This document shows positions 10,873 through 21,789 of a stretch of DNA of 64,000 bases, one piece after another (within the stretch, counting starts at the first letter, position 1; each line of letters begins with the position of its first letter). A program made the position numbers and the translations under genes. This DNA is from Stichopus chloronotus (Eukaryota > Echinodermata > Holothuroidea > Aspidochirotida > Stichopodidae). The notes beneath the pieces were generated by a model, which searched no databases, was not told where the DNA came from, and worked only from the letters and a program-made list of their open reading frames with translations. The DNA is taken from positions 2,479,217-2,543,216 of the forward strand of contig CM037833.1 in NCBI GenBank assembly GCA_021234535.1. Direction: 5' to 3'.

Positions 10873-11880
10873 AATAATGTAAATACTGTATGAGCCTAGA
10901 GATCCGCTCATATCAGATGCAATCGATGGAGATATTTGTGACCACAAATATGTTAATTTTGTAAGAATATTGTGCACAACGCCTGTGGCTGCAACAAAGA
11001 AGCTGATCTGGTCTTGTTTCAACTGAAGTGCAGAAACCTCTAGATTGAATTCTCTGTCGAAAGCTGCCAGTTCGTCCTCTGTTAAGCGAATTCCATCTGG
11101 AATATCAGCTGCATTAGGAACAGCAACAACCCCTGAAGAGTTGCATCTCCTCCGTTCTCATCCTATTAGTCACATGCATGCACCGTTGCTCATGCTGGCT
11201 TATTATTAATGATCATACTGCACTGTATGTGCTGTAGGCAATTGCATGCATGTGATTGTATGATGAATACATTGATGATCAACTGCAATACGGGGACCAT
11301 CCCAACCCTATTGGTCTATATTATGAAATAAACACAGGAAATACATTCAAAAGCAACAGTCCTTCCAGCTATTCTTTTGCACAGTACAAATGCACTTGAG
11401 TTCACCAATTATGTTCACCTTCATAGGTATCCCGGCCAAGCTCATGATGACATCAGCATCACACTATGAATCAAATTGTGTATTTCAAGTGAACAATTTT
11501 CAATGAAACTTGAAGGACATGATACTACACTAGGTTTTCAGTCATTCTGAACATTTTTTGGATATAAATTTTGAAAATCTGATTTGTGATTGAACTCACT
11601 GATTGCCAAAAAAAAAAGGAAAAGAAATCATGCGGTTAAACCTGACTGTACCTCATTGATGGCAGTATGATAGAGCTGCAAGAGAGTCTTGTTCTTTTCG
11701 GTTCTGGTCTTGTGGTTCATATGGCTTCTTTGAAATATCCCAAGGTGGTTATCAGTTTCATCACCAACATCAAGTTGGCCATTATCCTCCAATCTGCTAA
11801 AAAGCTCGTAATATGCACTGGGTACACCCCTGATGTTACATGAACATGATAGAAAAGGAAAGGTGAATATCATGGTTAAT
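10873..11880 (-). pseudogene. Integrase-core-type element protein, C-terminal remnant
   Basis: Two minus-strand coding pieces look collinear. The first (about 11873-11628) reads AYYELFSRLEDNGQLDVGDE, then after an apparent internal deletion QRSHMNHKTRTEKNKTLLQL and YHTAINEVQSGLTA, ending in a stop. The layout (SRLED.G.LD, then N.H...TE.N.TPLQL) matches the C-terminal end of an integrase-core (rve-like) protein family common as uncharacterised genes in fishes and invertebrates. The second (11132-10873) has an acceptor-like CTTCAG and an ATT|GTAAGG donor. It encodes VPNAADIPDGIRLTEDELAAF and beyond, resembling the hydrophilic tail of such proteins. The upstream catalytic core was not found. The deletion and missing core argue for a relic. 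Family identity is from memory of motifs, not a search. Confidence 0.45.
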
Positions 11881-13617
11881 CGACGTAATTGGTCCTAAGA
11901 ACGTTGTTTACATCACTTCTTGCAAGCGTTGTAAAATCTTCAATGTTGGCGAAACCAAGCGGCGGTACACTTTTCTGGTTTTCCCATATCATCACATTTG
12001 TACTCGCAATGTAATCTTTACGATTTTCCGTCATTGGTGCAATTCCTTGTAGACTCTGACCACCATCTTCAAACTTGGTACCATTACCCCAAAGGATTGT
12101 ATTTTTGTCACCTAGTGTATACCCACAAATGATCTCATATGTGCACCATTATATCACACGTTTTCGACCTGTAATGCTGGGTAATTCTCTACGCCGAAGT
12201 TCTCGTTTACGGGCACTGCGGAGGCTGTGCGTTCTTTTGTTTCGCGCAAGTGCTCAATTTAGTGCATTCTAGAAATTGAATATGTATGGTGGGAACCAGG
12301 CGATCGGTTCGCTCTCACCGGTTGCTTCAAAGGCCCTGACATAGAAGTCCGGATGTGCGCATCTGTAAAACGAAACGGATCTAGCAGTTTATTAGCTGTG
12401 TGGAAAGTGTGACAATAATACTTGGTGATTCGACAGCGTTCCGACGTTTAATGGCCAGGTTGAAAACGAATTTCCGCGTGTTCAACTTTCTCTATAGGCC
12501 CAGGTTGAAAACGCGGAAAATTGTCGGACTTGGTCCTGTTGATGTCCAAATCCCATGTATAAATCATTCCAGTTGAGAAGGGAAGACCGAAAATGACGAA
12601 TGCCACGTACTCGTACAGAGTACAGAGCGGTGGGACGGGGTTGGGGCGTCGGAAACCATGCGCCCACTTTTCTTAATGCACTCTTGTCACTACCCTTGTC
12701 GTGCATGGGTTTGAAACTCTCCCTCCCTTTCCCTTTAAATCCTTTGCTGTAAAGTACGTAAAACATACATGTTCATTTATCCAGTCCGACAATTGACAAT
12801 TCAAACGTTTGTTCAAGGTCAACTTCGGTTCTCATAGTTCTCACTGAAGTCTACCTGGATAAGAACTTCATGGTCACTTTAGTTTCCTTGTTCCCTGCTT
12901 CACCATCACTTTGTACTTCCAGTACAAGTAGGGCAAGGCAAGGGGACAGTGAGGTTATCCAGGGAATTTGGTACATTTTCCCTCAATACAAATGTTTTCT
13001 GGGTCGCGAACAATCATGTTCAGCGTTACCAGCGTTTTCACACTTGAGCTAGGATTTTTTTACTTTTCCAGGGTTCTAGCGTACGTTTTTTTAAATTTGA
13101 TGGAATCTAGCGTTTTTGGCTCAAAAGTGGCAATTAAAAAATTAATTTCTTGCTTTCTTAGACTTTGGAGACCAAATTATTTCTTAGCCCACACCAAACT
13201 TTTAACAAATATAAAGATTTCTTTCTCGTAGCTGTTACACTACAATACTGCCTAAACTGTATTCATTCGTTACGATTTGCTGTATGTACAGCTGCGCGGC
13301 ACGCGGACGCGGACAACTCTGAAAGATCACCTTTCAATGCAGATATTTTCTTTCTATGCCATATTGGTACATTTTGACGTTTAAACGCTATATTCCTCGT
13401 TAAATCAGTCTTTTTCTTAATCCACAGTTTATTTCCTCCTATAACTTCCTGTGTATGCATGATTGACAAAATACATCGTAAAAACTCACATCTAGCGTTT
13501 TCTGGCGTATAACTTTTCGCAGATCTAGCGTTTTTTTGTCAGCTGTCGCTGGTAACACTGATCATGTTGACTAACTCCGACTTGGAAGAGGATGGTACAA
13601 ATTCAATACCACCCAGT
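11881..13617. other. Gene-free stretch
   Basis: No supported gene. Two nearby copies of CAGGTTGAAAACG (12457 and 12501) form a small direct repeat. The rest is unassigned. Confidence 0.4.
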
Positions 13618-13652
13618 CCGCCCGCACCGAAGCAAGTGGACCCCACCGTTTG
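13618..13652 (+). repeat. 35-bp direct repeat, copy 1
   Basis: This block around GCACCGAAGCAAGTGGACC matches 15726-15760 with three differences over 35 bases in the same orientation. The pair brackets about 2.1 kb of gene-free DNA. Confidence 0.7.
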
Positions 13653-13861
13653 GTAGACAAACGTTCAAAGTTGGACCAAAGGAGCAACCTGAACAGTGCC
13701 TGAGTACCACAAGAGAGGGTAAATAAAACCAACCAACCAAATAGTGCAGTTAAACTCCCTATAAAACTTCTCTCCAGCTGCATTTTCCCCACAGTATAAT
13801 GTATCTTTCTGACTAGGACATGTATAAGAAATGTCGGAGGAGCCATATGCCCAGCTAGCAA

Positions 13862-14035
13862 AACCAAATGGGCTACCCAGCTGGGGCCCATTCGGATTTG
13901 TCATTCCCCTCTGCACAGGCCCCAATTGGGCCAAACTGAGGGAGGCCCACACAGGCTACCCAACAAAAATTCATATGGGCCCCAACTGGTGAGGACCCAC
14001 ATGGGCTCAAACTGGCTAATCAAATGGGTCTGATC
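13862..14035. repeat. TGGGC/GCCCA palindrome-rich array
   Basis: Repeated words AAATGGGC, CTACCCA, CAGCTGGGGCCCA, CCCCAATTGGGCC, CATATGGGCCCCAACTGG and CACATGGGCTCAAACTGG are packed within about 170 bases. Many are self-complementary around CCA-N-TGG. It resembles a short degenerate satellite. Open frames through it are by-products of the repetition. Confidence 0.5.
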
Positions 14036-14039
14036 AGGT

Positions 14040-15585
14040 CAAGTGAGACAGGAAAATGGTTGGATAGATACCAATTCACCCTGAACGGATCTCACGTTAT
14101 TTCAATATTGTCACAAGATGCCGGGTCAAATTGGAGGACTGCAGTTATAGGCGGTTTTCTTTGTTAAAAAGATTCAGAAAAAGGAGTCAGTACTTGGATT
14201 GAAACCATGAGACAAAATGCAGTATTTGCAATTACAATTTTTTAATTAATCCCAAGACAACAAATTGCCAACATTATACATCAGTTTACATCACTCTAAT
14301 TTCAGTTTCATAGGTATGTAACATTTGAATCACAGCAATAGAGAAATCAAAATAATGAATGAAAATATGTACAGTAAAAATTAAAGGAATGCCTTTGTTA
14401 CACATACCCGGCCCCAACTAATAACTCTGGTTGAAACTACGATTTTTTTAAAAGTGCATGCAATATATAATTGAAAAATATTTACAAATGTTTAAGTCAA
14501 GTTTCCTTAAAATACGAAAATATCAGAGCACTAAATGTAAATCCTAAAGCTCAGCACATGTAAAATATGCATGAATAATGGTTGAGAATGTGCTATACTT
14601 AAGCAGTTTCAGATCATAATTGAAAAATATAAACATAGAAACGAAATCCTGGGTAAATGGCAACCAATGAATGTATAGAAAATAAAAAGGGGGAAGTGGG
14701 GGGGGGGAAATGAGAAACACAAGAAAAGACAAACAATTACTGTTGTTATGAAAGACACACCCACATGGCACCAAAAAGGATGGACGGATGTTACAAGGTA
14801 CCTTCAATAACGGAAATATCACTTATTCAGTCCCTTGAAGAGTTACATACAGTAAATGTCTGAAATTATAGGCTGAAAGTAATATACCCTAAACACCTTT
14901 ATATGCTTCATTACATGTATTATCTTTTAATTAATTACTGAGTTTCTCTTTGGTAAGTGATACTAATTTTCAAAGAAGAAAATACATGTTTCGAAAACAG
15001 CACACAGAGCATTTAAAATTATAAATTGTCCTTGACATAAAGGTTAAGTAAACAAAGGAAAACATAAGACATATCATACGAGTCCCTCTCTTGAAGGCAG
15101 AAATTTGCATACTTAACCAATCTTTATTATAATGTTAATTTAAAACAGTATATTGCCTGTAAAATCTTCAATATTCGATGGGTTCTGATGGACTTTGAGC
15201 TAATTGAGCAGCTATCTTCACTCGATTTGGTGGGTCGGAAAGTACTAGCAGCAATTTAAACGTGCACCTGACATTCTTCTTTAATTTTCACTTTACGTTA
15301 AAGTTAGAACACACACAAATTGGGTTGAAAACCTCAATATTAGCTTACAACTCGGTCCTGTAATTACACAATTCAATCACAGCGAAATGAAGGAGCTTAC
15401 ACTACTGCCCAGGGCTTACCAATCCAAAAAAAAAGGATACCAAAAACCATCATTCATGTACCGTGTACCATGTGCCAAACGATGGGAGAAGATCTAGCTT
15501 TTCCAGGTTTCAGGCACGTTTTTGGACAATAAATTGCAAAAATGACATATGTATAGTCTTCACACCTAAACTAGGAACGTCTATT
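14040..15585. other. Gene-free A+T-rich stretch
   Basis: No exon, RNA gene or named element is visible. A G run lies at 14698-14707. Confidence 0.5.
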
Positions 15586-15589
15586 GCTA

Positions 15590-15724
15590 CTTTTTAAGTG
15601 CATAGAAAACGGCACAGAAACAACAAACACAAACTCAAACCGGCTCAGGAAAAGCAAAAACGCGAACTATTTACACAGTACCAAATGAAACATAAAATTA
15701 TGTTCCTTACGGTAATAGAACCGG
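15590..15724 (+). repeat. Dispersed repeat, copy 1 of about 130 bp
   Basis: It begins CTTTTTAAGTGCAT and runs through AACGGCACAGAAAC, AAAGCAAAAACGCGAACTAT and AAAATTATGTTCCTTA to GTAATAGAACC. The same series occurs at 58559-58690 on the same strand with roughly one difference in ten bases by eye. It is not in a recognised gene. Confidence 0.75.
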
Positions 15725-15725
15725 T

Positions 15726-15760
15726 CCGCTCGCACCGAAGCAATTGGACCCCACCGTCTG
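15726..15760 (+). repeat. 35-bp direct repeat, copy 2
   Basis: Partner of 13618-13652. It starts just after the 130-bp dispersed repeat, suggesting both are pieces of one larger repeat type. Confidence 0.7.
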
Positions 15761-16205
15761 CCAAACGTCGACCTAGACAAACGAACGAAGTGGCACTAAC
15801 TTAACCTTAAGCGTTATACACAGCTCTCAGTACAGTGCTTAGTATCCGGCGTACAGCCTACGCTCTGAATACAAGTACAGTATTCGGAGCGTATGTAATA
15901 GGAACTGATTGAGGGCTATTATAATATATTATACAAATATAAGCTTATGTGAATGCGCTTTTAAGTGGTATGCATTGTTTCTGTACTGTGTGAACTTAGA
16001 GTACTTCTGAAATTCGGAGTGGGACCTAAAAGCCTCTTCAACATCGGCAACAAGACCGTCAGAAGAATTGGGTTTATTTTCCAGGCTTTCTACTGCTCTG
16101 CAAGCTTATTATAGGGGAAAATATAGGGACTTTTAATAAAAAAAATAGGGGCTTAAAGGCATGTTGTGCAGGAAAAATATAGGGATTTATAGGGCTTTTT
16201 CCTCA

Positions 16206-16397
16206 ATTTTTGACACAACTGGCACAGTAATTCATGCGACAACTAGGCCTTCGTAGGCTATTATAGGGTCATGTCTAGAGAACTCACAACTGTAGATCTG
16301 TCCCAATATTTGACTTGATTGGTACCATAAATCATGGGACAACCAGGCCTACATGAGCTTTAGGGCCTTATCTACAGAACTCACAACTGTGGATTCA
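16206..16397. repeat. Two-unit subterminal duplication in hAT element
   Basis: Two diverged copies share TTTGAC, TCATG-GACAAC, AGGCCT, a TTATAGGG- or TTTAGGG-type word, and AACTCACAACTGT. The offset is about 100 bp. Subterminal repeats in hAT elements commonly serve as transposase-binding regions; that role here is inference. Confidence 0.5.
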
Positions 16398-17025
16398 CTT
16401 GTAGACCCAAAAGCTATATACATACTCACAATATGCTGGTCCTTAAAGCTGGCATACTCTCACCCTATTGTACAGTCATTTCCATGAGGTGTCAACTTCT
16501 TGGACAATGTCATCCAACATGTCCACTACTAGACTTTAGAGCAACATCAGCAGAAGCAACCTGGCATGTGCCTAGAAAGTAAGAACAAAGAAACTTTCAG
16601 AAATTTATTGAACATTTTACAACAAACAAAACAAAGTGTCTTTCACATTCAGTGATAAACTGGGAACTTTTATGCAGCTTTGGACATCATGTTACATTAG
16701 AATCCAACAAACGGTGTCGCCAAGTATCTACCCGGATCCCCCCAGCCCAAAGAAAATTTCTATTCCTTACTTGGATTTAACAGAAATGGCTAAAGCTCAA
16801 GTTACTAAAAACAATAATCACTGAACTGAAATGGATAAATAAGATGCACTTTTTGTTTGCTCTGATTTATTTAGGTTTGGAATCATCTAGCATCTTCATC
16901 CTCTTTTTGTCCAAGCCCACCCTCTCATATTGACATTTATCAAGCTGTTTTCTGGCAGATGTCGTTTTCCCAACAGCAGTCTCTAGTAGGGCTTGTAGGA
17001 CAGATCTGTTTGAAGCCTTTATCCT

Positions 17026-19197
17026 TCACAGCACGAGAAAGTCTTGTATTTGTTTCTTGAAATAGCTTTTCAGCAGCTTTTCAGCTATCTCCAGGTCTTC
17101 TTGAAGTTGCTTGTGTTCATTTTGCAACTTTTTTTCAGTTTCTTTATGTTTTCTCTTCTTTTGTTCATAATCCTTTTCTTTTCCTTGCCTTTTCTTCTTT
17201 GGTCTGCTCTTCTTTCTCGCCTCATCTGCCTGTTTCATCTCTTCCAAACGGCTATAGTACTCCCGATGGGCATCTCTGACACTCTTCAACATCTCTTTTG
17301 AGTATGTCATTCTTGGAATGTTTTCTCCTTCTGACTTAACAGCATCATCTACCAGTCTTAGGCCGTTGATGGATTCTGTTAAAAGTGTCCATTCTGTACC
17401 CAATACCTTCTTTGCAACTGACAGGCTACGCTCCACATCAGCATTTCCATGCGAGAGGCAAAGGGCTGCCTTGACCAACTTTGCTGATACAGGAAACATC
17501 TTATCACCTGACTCGTTTCTCATGTTCAAGACCTTGGCCCAGTAATGATCAATTCTATGGTAGGTTATGGTGTCTCCTTTTTGACCACCCATCAGGAATG
17601 TTCTTTTGCTGATAAACTTTGAACTCACCCAGTAGTACTGCTATCTCATCTGGTTTGAAGATTTGGGGCAATTTCTGAGCTAGACGCCGGATGCAAGCGA
17701 TGACCAGACTCCACATCTTGCATTTCTGGGTGCAGAATGCTTAGATCTCGCAGGAAAACATTATCTAATGGTAACCCATTCATCAGGTATTTGGTTGTCA
17801 CCTGTTGAAAGGATCTCATGCCATGCAGTGGAATCTTCCGTTGTTCAACCGAGAGTTTTGCAAGAGCTTTCCTGGTTGGCTCTCCCACCTCCAAGTCTTG
17901 ATCAAGGTACTGTACATCGGGCTTGTTCAAGTTCAGCTGAAGTAGGTCTCGCAGTCTCTTCCCTTCAGGGACATGCTTCTTCAAAAATCGATTCATCAGA
18001 GTTTTCATCAGAGTTTTCACCAGTTGTGTGCACTCATCATGCAGGATGTGGACCAATGGCTCTTGCCTCTGGAATACTCCCAATATCTTGTATTTCACAT
18101 TTACAAGGAAGTGGAGTTGCAACTGAACACCATTGTCTTTCAGACTTCTTTCTGTTCCCTCTTCACTAGCCATCGCTGGTAGGTCTTTCAAGAAGTACTT
18201 GGAAACTGCTTCCATGTTCTTCAGGATTCTGTTCAGTGCAGGCAGCAGGGTAAGCCATCTCGATTGAACATGCCTAATAAAAACCTCTTCATCTAAACCA
18301 AGACCCAATTGTGTTTCAAAGTAGTCTTCCTTCCTGCATGGACTTTTCTCGAACCAATAAAATAGATCCAAGGCCAGCTGTTCAGCTTCCTGCCCATATA
18401 CCTGGATGCCATTCTTGAAACCGTTGTGGACAGTGTGCAAGTTGCAAGGGTTAGAGTCAAGTAGTCCAGGATAGCCACTTTCCTTCAGCTGTTGATTTAT
18501 TTCATTCCACACTGTCTTGCTTACATTGGGTCCATCAGATCCAATGTTTAGAAAGAGTGACTTGTTAAACTGTCTTTGAGAGAGCCTGGGCAACATCTTT
18601 GCCCTTGACATGACCAAAAAACAATGATTTCCAAAAACGTGTGAGTACTTGTCCTTTGTCATTTTGCCAGAAACGAACAAGGAGATCACACTGTTTCTTA
18701 TCTGGTACAGTCCCAGTTTCATCAAACTGGATTATATATGGATTCAAAGACTCATGAACCATCTTTGACAGCTGCTGGTTGAAGAATGTGCCCAATCCAT
18801 CTGATATGACATAAGATATCTTACTTTTACTCATTGTAAAGTCATTTGTAATAGGTCCAGGAAACATTAACTTGAAAAGTTCTAGCAAATTGTCACAGGT
18901 ATTGTAGGAGAAATTGCTGGAAGCTACCTTCGTAGCCCATGCAGCTTCTGCTATGGTAACCAAGTCATCATGGTTTTGCAAAACTCCTGCTCCACCTGTT
19001 GCTGCACTGCCAGAAAAAAAAAAATGTTGCTGTCTTCTACTGAATTTTGCTCTTGCTTTTTCCTTGTGTTTTTGTCCTGCGGCAGTCCACTATTTGAACA
19101 TTTGAAAGTTGAAGTACAGAGAATGCACTATGTTATGGCCATTGCCATCTTTTTCTGTAAGCCATGTGTTTTTAAACTTTGTGTCACCGTGTGGCAT
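17026..19197 (-). pseudogene. BED-hAT transposase, broken
   Basis: The start codon is at 19197. The N-terminus (FKNTWLTEKDGNG, then QKHKEKARAKFSRRQQH) looks like a shortened BED-type zinc-finger region missing its cysteines. The catalytic RNase H-like body follows: QFDETGTVPDKKQCDLLVRF (first Asp), NIGSDGPNVSKTVW (second Asp), CNLHTVHNGF and a long helical insertion. The hAT dimerisation end has LSHGNADVERSLSVAKKVLG, carrying the conserved Glu. A lysine/glutamate-rich coiled-coil tail of about 80 residues closes the protein. Lesions: an in-frame TAG at 19090-19092, a frameshift near 18575-18600 and another near 17640. When intact it would cut and paste the surrounding element in the nucleus. 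It sits inside matching terminal repeats, so assignment to this element is firm. The triad placement comes from motif knowledge. Confidence 0.8.
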
Positions 19198-20278
19198 GGT
19201 GGCTATATATAGGCATACAAGAACTCATTAAAAGTCATTCCTGCAAATTAGATAAGACATGGTTATATTGCATGTATAGAATAAGCAAGTTCAGAAAGCT
19301 TGCTTGTACTCCAGTTGCCAGCTCTAGCTGTTTATTGCTGACACTATGTCAATGGATGGTCATGGCTGGTTGTGCCAAAGCCTACCCATAGTAAATAGCC
19401 TTGGTCTGCCATCCATTACAGCCCATCCTCAAGCGTCAGGAGAAAACAGCTAGAGCTTGGAACTGAAGTACATGTATGCAAGCTTTGGCCTTTCCTTTCA
19501 CTGAGTCACAGTAGTGAAGAAGAAAAATTGATCTTGCTTTGAAAATCCCACTCCCACTTATTGGCATGTGTACTGTAGCCCAATGTTAAATCTGTCGGAA
19601 GCAAGTGACTGGAACTATTGAAAGGCGGAGTAGACAAGAATTTATATTTTTGTAATTGGCTCCACGTCCTGTACAGACAATTACAAAAGTGTACATGATT
19701 CACTCTGTAGAATGTGCTACAAATTTGTCACCAAAAGTCATATTTGATGAGATGAGCACAACAAAGGCCCCTCAGTTGACATCATCGGGGCTCAAAGACT
19801 CCCATATCCTGGCTTATGTTCCTCACCTAAAGATCATGATGCTCTACTGACATGGATGACCATAAGAAGGAACTTCTCCTCATCAAATGACTGTACAGTG
19901 TAACTTGTATGCCAACAATAGGGATGACAGCATTCTCAGACTGGGAAGCTCGCATGGAAATACCAGAAAATAGAAAATAAGAGACCAAAATATATGGCTT
20001 ATAGGGCAAATTTAGCCAAAAATAGGATTTTATAGGGAGAAAAAAATTTTGGGGAAATATAGGCATTATATAGGGCCGGTAGAAAGCCTGATTTTCTTTA
20101 ATGTCGAACGATGACACTGAACAATCGAAAACCATGACAATTGACACGTACTGTTATGTATGTACCCCAGCTGAGGCAGGCCATATTTGAAGACGTTCTG
20201 TAAGTATGGAAAGCGCTGATAGTGGCGATAGTGTTGACTCGAAAGCCCTAACCTATTATAATGCAGCATTCCATTGGG

Positions 20279-20333
20279 TCGTTGATCACTTATTACGGTG
20301 TGCACGAGCGTAACGTGCACACCGTGATCACTT
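20279..20333. repeat. Short inverted repeat
   Basis: CGGTGTGCAC and GTGCACACCG are separated by 9 bases, with TGATCAC outside on each side. It is a modest hairpin with no gene context. Confidence 0.6.
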
Positions 20334-20639
20334 TCGCAATGGGCTTATCCAACGTTACGAAAGTCTGTATGTGCAGAATATCTTATGTATCACCCGTTGA
20401 AAGAAACCTAGCATGCACGTAGTGTGTAGTACGTATCTCATCTAGATCTACGCACGTACTTGCACACAGTCACACAAATGGCAATGCTATTGCTTGATGT
20501 AAATTTGACAAGTAAATGTGAGATAAATAAAGCCTGCCAATATTAGCAGCGAGCAAGTGGTAGTTAAACTGAATTTCTTAGGACGCGGGGGCGCATTTTT
20601 CTTTATTTAGGGGGCACCAAATTGGTCATAGGGGGATCG

Positions 20640-20862
20640 CGGGGTCATATTCCACGAGTCAGTGGCGGAGCTACCATATGGTCGGGGGGTGGTTGTTGTT
20701 GTCATCGTATTGTGGTTGGAATCTTGGGGTTTACCCCCTTAAAACCCCACTTAAACTTACGTTGGGTACCAAAACATGAATATTGTAGTATATTGATATC
20801 GTATAACATGATCTGTGATTGTATTTTGTCATCGTTGTTTATAAAGAGCGCCACCAGGTGAA
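20640..20862 (+). repeat. Dispersed CAGTGGCGGAGC repeat
   Basis: It contains CAGTGGCGGAGCTACCATAT followed by GGTCGGGGGG. The same words, with slight changes, lie inverted at 40508-40556. It probably cuts into the LTR remnant that follows. Confidence 0.5.
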
Positions 20863-21006
20863 GAAATAACCTGGAAAAATGGCCACCAACTTGTCACGTC
20901 TTGTCTTGAATACAGCATCAATTGAAGAAGACTGAACTTGAGATGTATACATCAACCACTGACACATCAGAATATCCATTTAAGGAGTGACAAGTCTGGT
21001 GACCCA
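20863..21006 (-). other. Possible copia 3' flank or LTR start
   Basis: This follows the copia coding remnant on the minus strand and contains a short inverted word pair (CCAGGTTATTTCTTCACCTGG). It may include the polypurine tract and start of a 3' LTR, but no second LTR was found to compare, so the call is tentative. Confidence 0.25.
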
Positions 21007-21787
21007 TTAGTTGGCAACTTTTACTAATTTGACTTTAGTCATGGGGTTTGGTGAATATGTCTGCAACATTCTGCTCAGACATGACATAGATAAGGCGAAT
21101 AGAACCTTCTTGAATTTGTGATCTGATGAAATGGTATCTGATATCTATGTGTTTCGATTTTTGATGTGTACAGGATTTTTCGCAAGCGCTAAAGCACCTT
21201 GGTTATCACAGTGTAAAGTAACACAACTGAACAACTTCAATCATACTATTCAACAATTGTGTAAGGAATTTTGCCTCTTGGATCGCCATTGCTCACGCCA
21301 TATACCAGGCTTCGCAAGTGGATAAAGCAACTGCGTTGTTTTGTGCTTTTCCATGATATCATTGGGCCATCGATAGACAGCTGGAAACAATATCCTGAAA
21401 TGCTGCGGCGGTCTGAAGAACTACCCCAGTCTGCATCACAAAAAACCAAGCAAGATTCAGAATTCTTAAAGACCAAATTTTGTCCCTATTGATCTTCGGG
21501 TCATGCACCTTTGCCTGCTCCCCTGACTCTTCAGTGACTTTGTTCACACCCAATTCACATGGAGTGCTCTGATTTACTTTCATACCTAGAAACATGGGAA
21601 TTTCTCCAGGTCGATAACGTCGTTCTGTTGCAACGATATCTTCGACCCGGATAATAATTATCACGTCCATCATGTACTTTGTGTACACACAAGGATCGGT
21701 AAACTGACAGAGCCCCCTGAACGGGTGGGGGCGACAAATGATACCGATGTGTTGATCAAGTTTACATTTGATTGTTGGTTGCTTCAA
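21007..21787 (-). pseudogene. Ty1/copia reverse transcriptase-RNase H remnant
   Basis: On the minus strand a decayed RT end (CVYTK, IIIIRVEDI in place of the usual VDDI block, FLGMKVNQS) is followed by the RNase H block FCDADWGSSSDRRSISGYCF and DGPMISWKSTKQRS. After frame changes come CEA, NQGALALAKNPVH, a degraded HIDIRYHFI-type segment, VADIF and TK. This series is diagnostic for Ty1/copia elements and ends at the usual polyprotein terminus. Multiple frameshifts and stops show it is inactive. No GAG, protease or integrase was found upstream, so it is 5'-truncated. It borders the hAT element but is independent of it. Confidence 0.75.
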
Positions 21788-21789
21788 AA

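Larger units (their letters stand above)
16082..20090 (-). mobile_element. hAT-like DNA transposon with TIRs
   Basis: The left end reads CAGGCTTTCTAC at 16082-16093 and the right end reads GTAGAAAGCCTG at 20079-20090, a perfect 12-bp terminal inverted repeat. Flanking bases are ATTTTC on both sides (16076-16081 and 20091-20096), a 6-bp duplication; most hAT elements make 8 bp, so this is either a short-TSD lineage or an eroded one. Both subterminal regions are rich in TATAGGG words. The left end also contains a duplicated unit of about 100 bp (16206-16297 and 16306-16397). Inside, on the minus strand, lies a broken BED-hAT transposase at 19197-17026. Length is 4.0 kb. The element cannot be autonomous now. 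Confidence 0.8.

Noticed and set aside
13571..13952. Overlapping minus-strand frames of about 100 codons
   Set aside because: They run into the TGGGC palindrome array, whose repetition keeps frames open by chance.
17044..17545. Hydrophobic plus-strand frames suggesting membrane proteins
   Set aside because: They are antisense to the lysine-rich coiled-coil tail and the dimerisation region of the hAT transposase.
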